From assembly GCA_035549875.1 (NCBI GenBank), contig DASZPV010000162.1, positions 1 to 17,275 of the forward strand: a DNA stretch of 17,275 nucleotides, in the 5' to 3' direction. The position numbers and the translations under genes were made by a program. Positions 1 to 6,505 of the stretch are shown here, piece by piece. Source of the stretch: JAKFWI01 sp035549875. GTDB taxonomy: Bacteria; Pseudomonadota; Alphaproteobacteria; Caulobacterales; Aquidulcibacteraceae. The notes beneath the pieces are model-generated. The model was given only the letters and a program-made list of their open reading frames with translations, was not told the origin of the DNA and did no database searches. The stretch's first letter is position 1. The number at the start of each line of letters is the position of its first letter.

Positions 1-34
1 AGACGGAGGGGGAGTGCGGTGCGCAACCGCCCCT

Positions 35-69
35 TGTCAGCTTTGCTGACAGCCCCCCGTAAACGGGGG
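35..69. repeat. Two tandem intergenic palindromes
   Basis: There are two perfect hairpins in a row: TGTCAGC/GCTGACA (35-41 and 45-51, loop TTT) and CCCCCG/CGGGGG (54-59 and 64-69, loop TAAA). They begin six bases past the stop codon of the leftward PhzF gene, so they may stabilise or end its transcript, although no T-run follows on that strand. The layout resembles the GC-rich palindromic repeats found between genes in many alphaproteobacteria. The first 12 bases (AGACGGAGGGGG) could be the edge of another copy in the opposite orientation, cut by the window boundary; that is inference. Confidence 0.6.
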
Positions 70-74
70 AGCAT

Positions 75-935
75 TTACACCCTCAACTTCCCCTCGCTCA
101 TCACCACCACGTCCCCGCCGATCTCCACGCCCTCAAGGCGCACGCCCCGGCACACAAGCTGCACGGCGATCTTGCTGGGCCGGCCCATTTCCACGCCCTG
201 CTCCACGACGATGTCGTGATCGCCCTCGCCTGGCAGCGCGCGGCCATGCACGAGTCCCGCGAACGCGGCGGCGGCGCTGCCGGTGGCGGGATCTTCGGCG
301 ATGCCGAGCGCGGGCGCAAACATACGTGCGCGCCACCACATCCAGCCTTCGACGCGCACGAACAGGAACGCGGCGGGGAAAAAGTCGGTGAACTGCGCAT
401 TGGGCCTGGCCTTCGCCAAAGCCTCCATTGACGCCAACTCAATCAGATCGAAGGGCGTGCCGGCGCTCCATTTCGCCGTCTCGCCGATATCATCGGCATC
501 GAGCCCCAGCGCGGCGGCCGCATCCTCCGGCGCAACCTTGCCCGCCAGCTTTTCCGGAACGCGCGGCGCGCGAAAGCGCGCATAGCTGCGCCCATCGCCG
601 CGCGCCTCCGTCACGCAGGGCGTGATCCCCGCTTCAACTTCCAGCCCGAATATCTGATCGCCGCCGCCCTGCTCGATGCCCAGCACCGCGGCGGCGCCGA
701 CGATCGGATGCCCAGCGAACGGCAATTCCGCCGCCGGCGTGAAAATCCGCAGCCGTGCGCGGTGGCGGTCATCCGCGGGCGGCAGAACGAAAACCGTCTC
801 CGAGAGATTGAACTCGCGCGCGATCGCCTGCATGCGCGCGCCGTCCAGCCCCTCGGCCTCCAGCACCACCGCCAGCGGGTTTCCCGCCAGCGGGGTGTCC
901 GTGAAAACATCGGCGGTGACGAAACGGCGGTTCAT
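75..935 (-). CDS. PhzF family isomerase/epimerase
   Basis: This encodes a 286-residue protein with the DapF-like double fold of the PhzF family. The N-terminus has the family signature TADVFTDTPLAGNPLAVV (residues 7-24). The catalytic glutamate is in NLSETVFV (E46, equivalent to E45 of PhzF), followed by LPFAGHP (H76) and a C-terminal EDPATGSAAAAF motif. Characterised relatives isomerise small metabolites; PhzF itself acts in phenazine synthesis, but no phenazine genes are nearby, so the substrate is unknown and the protein is probably cytosolic. ATG at 935 is chosen because it gives the standard family start. A TTG at 944 would abut the stop of the acylase gene. Only 9 bp separate it from that upstream gene, so the two are probably cotranscribed. 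Confidence 0.9.
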   Translation of the reverse strand: MNRRFVTADVFTDTPLAGNPLAVVLEAEGLDGARMQAIAREFNLSETVFVLPPADDRHRARLRIFTPAAELPFAGHPIVGAAAVLGIEQGGGDQIFGLEVEAGITPCVTEARGDGRSYARFRAPRVPEKLAGKVAPEDAAAALGLDADDIGETAKWSAGTPFDLIELASMEALAKARPNAQFTDFFPAAFLFVRVEGWMWWRARMFAPALGIAEDPATGSAAAAFAGLVHGRALPGEGDHDIVVEQGVEMGRPSKIAVQLVCRGVRLEGVEIGGDVVVMSEGKLRV

Positions 936-944
936 GGCCGCCAA

Positions 945-3248
945 TTAGCGCGCCTTTGGCCCCGGCGATAGCGTCAGCACCGTCATGCCCTCGGGCGGTT
1001 TATCCGCCGGCCAGTCTCCGGCGATCTCGATGCCCTCGCCGCGCGCCCAGAGCGGCGCCAGATCGCGGTAATGCGGCGACAGGATATGCCCCGACTGGCC
1101 GGGCGCGAGCATGAAGCGCGAACGGTTCAGATCGGCGAGGTCATACACCGCGCGATAGCCCGGCCCGAAATCGCTGGAGAAATCACCCGAGCCATAAAAA
1201 TGCATTGCATCAATCGTCGAGCCGTCGCCGCCGACCGGCTCGGTGACCGTGTACATCCGCCCGATGACCGGAATGGCGGAGAGCAGAGGATTAGCGAAGC
1301 GCGCCGCATGCGCCTCGCCCCACGAAGAGCCCACTGGCGGCGATGCCCCAACCGCATCGAACGCGCGCCCCGCTATCTCGCCGCAGGTTTCGACCTGCGC
1401 CGTCTTGGAATTATCGCACCACGCGCCGGCATCGCCATTGAACACGGCATCGATGAACGTGAAGCGGGGATAATCGAACGCCGCCGCCGCGCCCGCGTCG
1501 GCGCGGTTGCGGATCAATTCGCTCTGCACCGCGCGCAACCAGGCCGCGTAGATCAGCGGCTCCTGCTTAGCGGCGTCCATATGCCCGTCCCAATTGGACA
1601 GCGCATTTTGCAGCGTCTGCCCTTCCTTGGTTTTCGGCCGCGCATAACGGATTGCGGGCAGCAGGCGCTGGGCGGGCAGCGAAAGCGTGTCGCGCTGCAT
1701 TTCCGCCACCGCCGCCGCATCGAGCTTGCGCGCGCCAAGCAATTCGGTGATCCGCGCCGCGCGCCACGGAAAGAATGAGCCGACCAGTCTGTCGCTCGCC
1801 GCCGGTTTGTTGTTGGCCGATACGATCTGGCCCGAGGCCGGATTGGCGATTTTCGGCCGCTCGTCCTCCGGCAGATCGGCCGTCCACTTTCCTGCATCGT
1901 CGCGCGCGGGCAGGCGCCCGGCCAGCGCATAGGCGATGTCGCCCTTATCGGTCGCCAGCAGCAAATTAAGCGAAGGCGCGCGCATCAGCTTCGCGGCGCG
2001 CTCGGCGGCGGAAGCGTCTTTCGCGCGCTGCAATTCAAACACCGCCTCGATCGGCTTGTTTTCCCGATCCGCCGCCGCGCTTTTCAGCGCCACACGCACA
2101 TCGGGACCGAACGACTTCACGTCGAAATATTGCGGATCGGCAATCGGCCCTTCCGGCGCCTCTTGCACGATCAGCCGGCGCGTCTCGCCAAAACGCACGC
2201 GGATTTCCTCCTCGCGCGTAGGGAATTTCGCCGCCGCGTTGCGCGGATAGGGAACGTAATCTTCCGCGTCGATCTCGCCGTTGGTGATCGCCCACGCCGC
2301 ATGCGGGCCGCGCCCGAGCACGATCACTGGCGTGCCCGGCAGGCTGGCCCCCGCAACGTCGCCGCCCTTCAGTTTCAGATGCGCCAGATAAAACGTCGAA
2401 GGCGCGCGCAGGCTGATATGCGGATCGTTGGCCAGCAGCGGCTTGCCGCTCTCCGTGCGCGATCCGGCCAGCGCCCACGAATTGGAGCCCGGGTTGATCT
2501 CATCGCCATCACGCCGCTTGCGCACCGGCGGCTTTGGTTTCTTCGCCGGTGGCGCAGCAGCTTTGACAATGGGTTTTGATTTCGGTTCTTCGGCGACGAT
2601 CACCGGGGCCCAATCCGGATAAGGCTGCAGGAATTGCGCGAGCAGATCGCCCTTCAGTTTGCCGGCCAGTTGCCGGCGCGCCTGATCGCGGTCGAGCCCG
2701 ATCGTCTGGTCGATCACCAGCGCCATGCCGCAGGCGATGCTGTCTTCGACCGTCCATTGTTCGGGGCTGACGAACAGCAGCGCATATTCGCCAGCGACCC
2801 GCCCTTCTGCCAGCCGCGCGTTCACGCCCTTCACATAAGCCTGCATCGCGGCGCGCAGATCGGCGGGCAGCGCCTTTGCCTGCGCGGCGATCACGCGGTT
2901 CCAATTGCGGATGCGCGCGTGGGCGTCGACAGGGAGTCCGCGTTCCCCGATCAGTTCCGACAGCCGCCCTTCGACGGCGCGGCGCGTGAGATCCATCTGG
3001 AAGAAGCGGTCCTGCGCCTGTGCATAACCGAGGCCAAAATACACGTCCGCATCGCGCGCGGCGAAAATGTGCGGCACGCCATAGAGGTCGCGGATGATTT
3101 TCACCGGGCCGGAGACGCCCTCGACCGCAACCTCGCCCTCGATCTTCGGCTCGGCGGCGTAATAGCTCCAGCCGATATAGCCGACGGCGACAAACGCAAG
3201 CACGAGCGCCAGGCCGACGATCCGCCACAGCAGACGCAAAATCGCCAT
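945..3248 (-). CDS. Penicillin acylase family protein (Ntn-hydrolase, S45)
   Basis: This is a 767-residue precursor with one N-terminal membrane segment (about residues 6-24), so it is probably an anchored periplasmic enzyme. Family members self-cleave to expose an N-terminal Ser on the beta chain and hydrolyse amides such as beta-lactam side chains or acyl-homoserine lactones. The nucleophile is predicted to be S255 in NPGSNSWALAG. Conserved beta-chain motifs follow: LLANDPHISLRAPSTFYLAH, GGDGSTIDAMHF, and GQSGHILSPHY near the end. Just before the cleavage site lies a Lys/Pro/Ala-rich spacer (about 223-247), typical of a removed linker. ATG 3248 is preferred over longer frames because GGGAGGGGTG lies directly before it and the membrane anchor starts there; a longer start would run into rlmJ. 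The substrate cannot be told from sequence. Confidence 0.93.
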   Translation of the reverse strand: MAILRLLWRIVGLALVLAFVAVGYIGWSYYAAEPKIEGEVAVEGVSGPVKIIRDLYGVPHIFAARDADVYFGLGYAQAQDRFFQMDLTRRAVEGRLSELIGERGLPVDAHARIRNWNRVIAAQAKALPADLRAAMQAYVKGVNARLAEGRVAGEYALLFVSPEQWTVEDSIACGMALVIDQTIGLDRDQARRQLAGKLKGDLLAQFLQPYPDWAPVIVAEEPKSKPIVKAAAPPAKKPKPPVRKRRDGDEINPGSNSWALAGSRTESGKPLLANDPHISLRAPSTFYLAHLKLKGGDVAGASLPGTPVIVLGRGPHAAWAITNGEIDAEDYVPYPRNAAAKFPTREEEIRVRFGETRRLIVQEAPEGPIADPQYFDVKSFGPDVRVALKSAAADRENKPIEAVFELQRAKDASAAERAAKLMRAPSLNLLLATDKGDIAYALAGRLPARDDAGKWTADLPEDERPKIANPASGQIVSANNKPAASDRLVGSFFPWRAARITELLGARKLDAAAVAEMQRDTLSLPAQRLLPAIRYARPKTKEGQTLQNALSNWDGHMDAAKQEPLIYAAWLRAVQSELIRNRADAGAAAAFDYPRFTFIDAVFNGDAGAWCDNSKTAQVETCGEIAGRAFDAVGASPPVGSSWGEAHAARFANPLLSAIPVIGRMYTVTEPVGGDGSTIDAMHFYGSGDFSSDFGPGYRAVYDLADLNRSRFMLAPGQSGHILSPHYRDLAPLWARGEGIEIAGDWPADKPPEGMTVLTLSPGPKAR

Positions 3249-3311
3249 CACCCCTCCCGGCGCGGCCCCGCGCGGCTTGAACATTGTCCCGCCGGCGCCG
3301 AAAAGGCGAGC

Positions 3312-4142
3312 ATGAATTACCGCCACGCCTTCCACGCCGGCAACCATGCCGACGTGCTCAAGCACATTGTGCTGCTGGCGTGCCTGGCGCATCTTGCAAA
3401 AAAGCCGGGCGCGTTCGCGGTCCTCGATACGCATGGCGGACGCGGGCAATATGATCTGGAAAGCAGCGAAGCCGTGCGCTCGCCGGAATGGCAGGGCGGG
3501 ATCGGCCGGCTTTGGGACTGGGCCGATGCGCCGGGAGACATAGCGGCGCTTCGCGAAGCGGTCGCGGCTTTGAACCCGGATGGGCGCTTGCGCCTCTATC
3601 CTGGCTCGCCCGTCCTGATCCGCGCCGCCTTGCGCGCGCAGGACCGGCTGATCGCCTGCGAATTACACGACGACGATGGCGCGGCGCTGAAGGCGCATTT
3701 TCGCGGCGACGCGCGCGCCCAGATTCATCTTCGTGACGGCTGGGAGGCGCTCGGCGCGCTGACGCCGTTCGCTGAACGGCGCGGCCTGGTGCTGATCGAC
3801 CCGCCCTACGAAGCCGAGGGTGAACTGGCGCGCGCGCGCGCCGCGATCGCCGAAACCGTGCAGCGTTTCGAGACCGGCATGGTTTTGTGGTGGCGGCCGC
3901 TCAAGGATGGCGCAGCGCTGGATCGCACGGACATTGAATTGGGCCAGCGCATTGCCCGCCCTGTTTTGCGCGTGAACCTTGCCGTGGCCGCGCCCTCGCC
4001 GGCCGGCAAACTCACGGCTTCTTCGCTGCTGCTGATCAATCCGCCGTTCGGCCTGGAACGTACATTACGCGAAAGCCTGCCGGCGCTGGCCGACCGTTTG
4101 AGCGCCGGACCGGGGGCTGGCTGGCGGCTGGGCGCGCCTTGA
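3312..4142 (+). CDS. rlmJ: 23S rRNA (adenine(2030)-N6)-methyltransferase RlmJ
   Basis: This encodes 276 residues, the usual RlmJ length. RlmJ uses SAM to methylate N6 of A2030 in 23S rRNA and acts in the cytosol. The N-terminal signature is present (NYRHAFHAGNHADVLKH, residues 2-18), as are the SAM-binding stretch LDTHGGRG (38-45), YPGSP (96-100) and the N6-adenine methyltransferase catalytic motif DPPYE (163-167). ATG 3312 matches the family start and has AAGGCGAG upstream. The gene is divergent from the acylase across 63 bp, which must hold both promoters; no convincing -35/-10 pair stands out. The same frame stays open far upstream, but that part lies antisense to the acylase gene and is not coding. 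Confidence 0.96.
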   Translation: MNYRHAFHAGNHADVLKHIVLLACLAHLAKKPGAFAVLDTHGGRGQYDLESSEAVRSPEWQGGIGRLWDWADAPGDIAALREAVAALNPDGRLRLYPGSPVLIRAALRAQDRLIACELHDDDGAALKAHFRGDARAQIHLRDGWEALGALTPFAERRGLVLIDPPYEAEGELARARAAIAETVQRFETGMVLWWRPLKDGAALDRTDIELGQRIARPVLRVNLAVAAPSPAGKLTASSLLLINPPFGLERTLRESLPALADRLSAGPGAGWRLGAP

Positions 4143-4176
4143 GATAGCGTCTCATCCGCATTCTTCGGAGCGTGGC

Positions 4177-4809
4177 GTGGATTTTTCCTGGGCGAGCCAA
4201 TTCTACAATCTGACCTACACCCATCCGGAATATCTACTGCCGGTCGGCGCGGCGATCATGGCGGTGCTGTTTTATCTGAAGCGGCCCGGCGCGGCGGTTT
4301 ATGTGGCGCTTATCCCGCTGGTGAATTGGTCCTTCGCCAACGTGCCGACGATCAAGATGCCCGATGGCGGGGAATGGGCGCCGTTCGCCGTGGTCACCGG
4401 GCTGGTTCTCGTCGTGCGAGATTTCGCGCAACGTGAAGTGGGCCATAAAATCTTCTTTTTCATGGGCCTAGGCCTGCTCCTGTCGTCGCTCACCTCGCCG
4501 CCCCAAATCGTATTGGCCAGCGGCGCGGCGTTCGCGATTTCGGAGACCGTGGATTGGGCGATCTTCACGTTCACCAGGCGCCCGTTGTCGAAACGCATCC
4601 TCTGGTCCTGCGCCGCATCCGCGCCGCTGGACACGTTGGTGTTTCTGTTCGGCGCCAACATGGTGGTCCCCGGCATCTTGGCGTGGTCGACCGCGCTGAC
4701 TTCGATCGCCTCCAAGCTCTCGGGCGCGGTGGTGGTATGGCTGATCATTCGTCAACGCGAAAACAAAGCCCTCGCCGCAGGCCCTTCGGCTGCGACTGAA
4801 ACGGCCTGA
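4177..4809 (+). CDS. VUT/YhhQ family transporter (putative queuosine precursor transporter)
   Basis: This is a 210-residue polytopic inner-membrane protein with about six or seven hydrophobic segments (near residues 20-34, 38-55, 67-84, 92-106, 109-125, 140-160 and 176-192). The motif VVRDFAQREVGH (79-90) and the ISETVDWAIF and PLDTLVFLFGANM stretches fit the VUT family (COG1738). E. coli YhhQ of that family takes up queuosine precursors. The GTG start at 4177 is chosen because GGAG lies six bases upstream. The gene begins 34 bp after rlmJ on the same strand, so the two may be cotranscribed; both would then serve RNA modification. No queuosine gene or preQ1 riboswitch is visible nearby, so the substrate is inferred from the family. 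Confidence 0.85.
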   Translation: MDFSWASQFYNLTYTHPEYLLPVGAAIMAVLFYLKRPGAAVYVALIPLVNWSFANVPTIKMPDGGEWAPFAVVTGLVLVVRDFAQREVGHKIFFFMGLGLLLSSLTSPPQIVLASGAAFAISETVDWAIFTFTRRPLSKRILWSCAASAPLDTLVFLFGANMVVPGILAWSTALTSIASKLSGAVVVWLIIRQRENKALAAGPSAATETA

Positions 4810-4873
4810 GCGCAGGTCGCGTAGACGCCGAGCAACACTGGCGGCTCAACAGACCCCTTGAACCGAAATAAAC

Positions 4874-4902
4874 TTGCGTCGCCCGGACCTTGCGCTCATA
4901 AG
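4874..4902 (+). promoter_or_regulatory. Candidate sigma-70-like promoter of the cold-shock gene
   Basis: TTGCGT (4874-4879) and CATAAG (4897-4902) are spaced by 17 bases, a reasonable match to a housekeeping promoter. Transcription from here would start near 4909 and give a leader of about 170 nt before the ATG at 5082, similar to the long leaders of classical cspA mRNAs. This is a by-eye call. Confidence 0.35.
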
Positions 4903-4914
4903 GGGAGCTGGTTT

Positions 4915-5040
4915 AGCGGCCTTTTGCCGCTGTGGTGGCGTGGTTCCGCGGCGTTCGGCGTGAATTTTTATCCCGACAATCGGCTGAGGAAAGCGCGTGG
5001 CCCGGTGCGACCGGGCCCGCATGCGATTGCGCGCGCATGC
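4915..5040 (+). promoter_or_regulatory. Structured 5' leader of the cold-shock gene (three hairpins)
   Basis: The gap between the transporter stop and the cold-shock ATG (4810-5081) contains no convincing gene but three inverted repeats: AGCGGC/GCCGCT (4915-4920 and 4926-4931), GGCCCGGT/ACCGGGCC (4999-5006 and 5010-5017, loop GCG) and GCATGCG/CGCATGC (5019-5025 and 5034-5040). The last two stand one base apart and end about 40 bases before the start codon. Cold-shock mRNAs in other bacteria use leader folding to control stability and translation at low temperature. A similar role here is inferred from position and structure only; no known riboswitch was recognised. Confidence 0.45.
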
Positions 5041-5081
5041 AGGAAATCGACGCGCGGGAAAAGTGCTTGGGGCAAGTTCTG

Positions 5082-5744
5082 ATGAGTTTTGACGACGATT
5101 TTGAAGACGACCGCGAGTCCGACAAGGAAAAGGACCGCAAGCGGGGACGAGGCCGGGCAAGCCAGGAACCGGATTTTGGCGAGCCGACGCCGCCGACCTT
5201 TCCAGGCGGTGATCGCGGCGGCGCCGGCGGCGGCGGCTTCCGCAGCAGCCCCGGCGGCGGCGGCGGCGGCTTTGGTGGCGGCGGCGGTTATCGCGGTAGC
5301 GGTGGCGGCGGGTACGGCGGCGGCGGCGGTGGCTATCGCGGCGGCGGCGGCGATCGTGGTGGCGGCGGCGGCGGCGGTTATCGCGGTGGCGGTGGCGGCG
5401 GCGGCGGTTTCCGCAGCGGTCCGGGCGGCGGCGGCGGCGGCGGTTATCGCGGTGGCGGTAGCGGCGGAGACCGTGGCGGCGGCGGGTTCAGCGGCGGTGA
5501 TCGCGCCCCGCGTGCGCCGCTTGGCGATCCGCAAAACGGCACCGTCAAGTTCTTCAACGCGTCGCGCGGTTTTGGCTTCATCACGCCTGACGGCGGCGGC
5601 GCCGACGTGTTCGTGCATGTGAGCGCGGTAGAGCGCGCCAACATGCCTCCGCTCAATGAAGGCCAACGGATCAACTTCCAGACCCTGCCCGATCCGAAGG
5701 GCAAAGGTCCGAAAGCCGTAAACCTGAAGGCTGCGGAAGGCTAA
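5082..5744 (+). CDS. Cold-shock domain protein with RGG/Gly-rich N-terminal extension
   Basis: This is a 220-residue RNA/DNA-binding protein. Residues 1-40 are charged (acidic MSFDDDFEDD, then a KEKDRKRGRGR patch). Residues about 42-140 are almost pure glycine with YRGGGG, DRGGGG and FRSGPGGG units. Residues about 151-216 form a standard cold-shock domain with RNP1-like GFGFITP (163-169) and RNP2-like DVFVHVSAV (175-183). Ordinary bacterial CspA proteins are about 70 residues and consist of that domain alone. ATG 5082 is chosen because the acidic segment begins there; the match to a ribosome-binding site (GGGG, 5069-5072) is modest, and the open frame further upstream overlaps the leader hairpins. 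It probably acts as a nucleic-acid chaperone. The disordered RGG-like arm suggests extra RNA contacts or condensation, which is inference. Confidence 0.9.
   Translation: MSFDDDFEDDRESDKEKDRKRGRGRASQEPDFGEPTPPTFPGGDRGGAGGGGFRSSPGGGGGGFGGGGGYRGSGGGGYGGGGGGYRGGGGDRGGGGGGGYRGGGGGGGGFRSGPGGGGGGGYRGGGSGGDRGGGGFSGGDRAPRAPLGDPQNGTVKFFNASRGFGFITPDGGGADVFVHVSAVERANMPPLNEGQRINFQTLPDPKGKGPKAVNLKAAEG
5205..5505 (+). repeat. GGC/GGT-rich low-complexity tract encoding glycine repeats
   Basis: About 300 bases inside the cold-shock gene consist mostly of GGC and GGT codons broken by Tyr-Arg, Asp-Arg and Phe-Arg pairs. Such a tract can slip during replication and is prone to assembly error, so its length may vary between strains. 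The complementary strand is open as an alanine-rich frame, which is only a result of this composition. Confidence 0.85.
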
Positions 5745-5750
5745 CCTTTC

Positions 5751-6446
5751 TCAATCAACGACATAGCGCCCGCCGGAGACTGAAATCTCGGGTGGGCGTT
5801 TTGTTTGCTCGAAGGCATCCCAGCCGCGCTTGAGATCGGCCCAGAACGCGGCGTTGGCCGGGTCGGGATGCTCGTTCAGCCGGTCCATGCGAAACGGAAA
5901 CGCGTGCACGCGCACAAACGGCTGGCCAGCACGAAACGCCGCCGCCATCGCCGTCCAGATTTCTTCGATCGCCGCATCGCCCATCGCGTAACAGCCGATG
6001 GAAACGCAATTGCCATGCACCATCAGCGCAGAGCCGGTGCGGCCATGGATACGATCGAATGCGTTGGGATAACCGAGATCGAATGAGAGGTGGTAGGAAG
6101 ACCACGGATTCATGTGCGCCGCCCGGACCGCGTAGAATCCCTCTGGCGCCTGGCCGTCGCCCACCTTGGTCTTCGGTCCCAACCCGCCGGAGAACGAGCA
6201 GACCGGATAGGTGCGGAATTTTACGAAAGCGCCGTCCATGCCGGCGACCCACAATTCCAGTTCCGCCGGCTGCTTTACGATGCGGATGAACACCGGCGCG
6301 CCGAGCCGCAATCCCATGCCGGCCATCTCCCGCTGAAGCCGCGGCGCTGTTTGCGCCTCGGCCGCGCGGGATCGCGGTGAAGACGCCGGCGCATCGGCGC
6401 GCGCCGGCGAGGCAAATAACAGGAGGCAGATGAGCAGCGCCCGCAT
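5751..6446 (-). CDS. YafK/DpaA-like L,D-transpeptidase family protein
   Basis: This encodes 231 residues with a signal peptide (MRALLICLLLFASPARADA) and a YkuD catalytic domain. The active-site motif is HGNCVSIGC, with H144 and nucleophile C152. The following AMGDAAIEEIW and the tail PFRMDRLNE...FWADLKRGWDAFEQTKRPPE...GRYVVD resemble E. coli YafK (DpaA/LdtF) rather than cross-linking enzymes such as YnhG. DpaA releases Braun lipoprotein from peptidoglycan. Alphaproteobacteria lack that lipoprotein, so here the target may be another envelope protein joined to the wall, or peptidoglycan itself. ATG 6446 is preferred; GTG 6452 would add two residues. The gene lies 59 bp downstream of the histidine kinase on the same strand. 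Its 3' end faces the cold-shock gene at 6 bp and carries that gene's probable terminator on the opposite strand. Confidence 0.9.
   Translation of the reverse strand: MRALLICLLLFASPARADAPASSPRSRAAEAQTAPRLQREMAGMGLRLGAPVFIRIVKQPAELELWVAGMDGAFVKFRTYPVCSFSGGLGPKTKVGDGQAPEGFYAVRAAHMNPWSSYHLSFDLGYPNAFDRIHGRTGSALMVHGNCVSIGCYAMGDAAIEEIWTAMAAAFRAGQPFVRVHAFPFRMDRLNEHPDPANAAFWADLKRGWDAFEQTKRPPEISVSGGRYVVD
5767..5806 (+). terminator. Rho-independent terminator of the cold-shock gene, inside the facing gene
   Basis: A 13-position stem (5767-5779 with 5786-5798; one G-T wobble and one G-G mismatch, loop CTGAAA) is followed at once by TTTTGTTT (5799-5806). It lies 22 bases after the stop of the rightward cold-shock gene, in the right orientation to end its transcript. 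It sits entirely within the last codons of the leftward transpeptidase gene. Confidence 0.8.
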
Positions 6447-6505
6447 GCTCACTTCATCGCCCGCGATTGCGGCGCAATTTGTTCCACTTTCGGGAGGGGC
6501 TCGCC

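Noticed and set aside
2634..3311. Long in-frame extension upstream of rlmJ
   Set aside because: It lies antisense to the acylase gene, has no family similarity, and RlmJ homologues begin at the ATG at 3312.
3249..3449. 67-codon N-terminal extension of the acylase
   Set aside because: It runs through the start of rlmJ on the opposite strand and would place the membrane anchor inside the protein; the ATG at 3248 has a strong ribosome-binding site.
4999..5040. Hairpin pair considered as a tRNA or known riboswitch
   Set aside because: There is no acceptor, anticodon or T-loop pattern and no recognised ligand-binding core.
4858..5082. 74-codon frame with a TTG start in the cold-shock leader
   Set aside because: It has no ribosome-binding site, an unlikely composition, and it overlaps the leader hairpins.
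5205..5505. Tandem repeats considered as CRISPR or minisatellite
   Set aside because: They are glycine codons within a coding frame, without regular unit length or spacers.
4968..5666. Alanine-rich 232-residue frame antisense to the cold-shock gene
   Set aside because: It is the complement of GGC repeats (GCC = Ala) and has no independent coding evidence.
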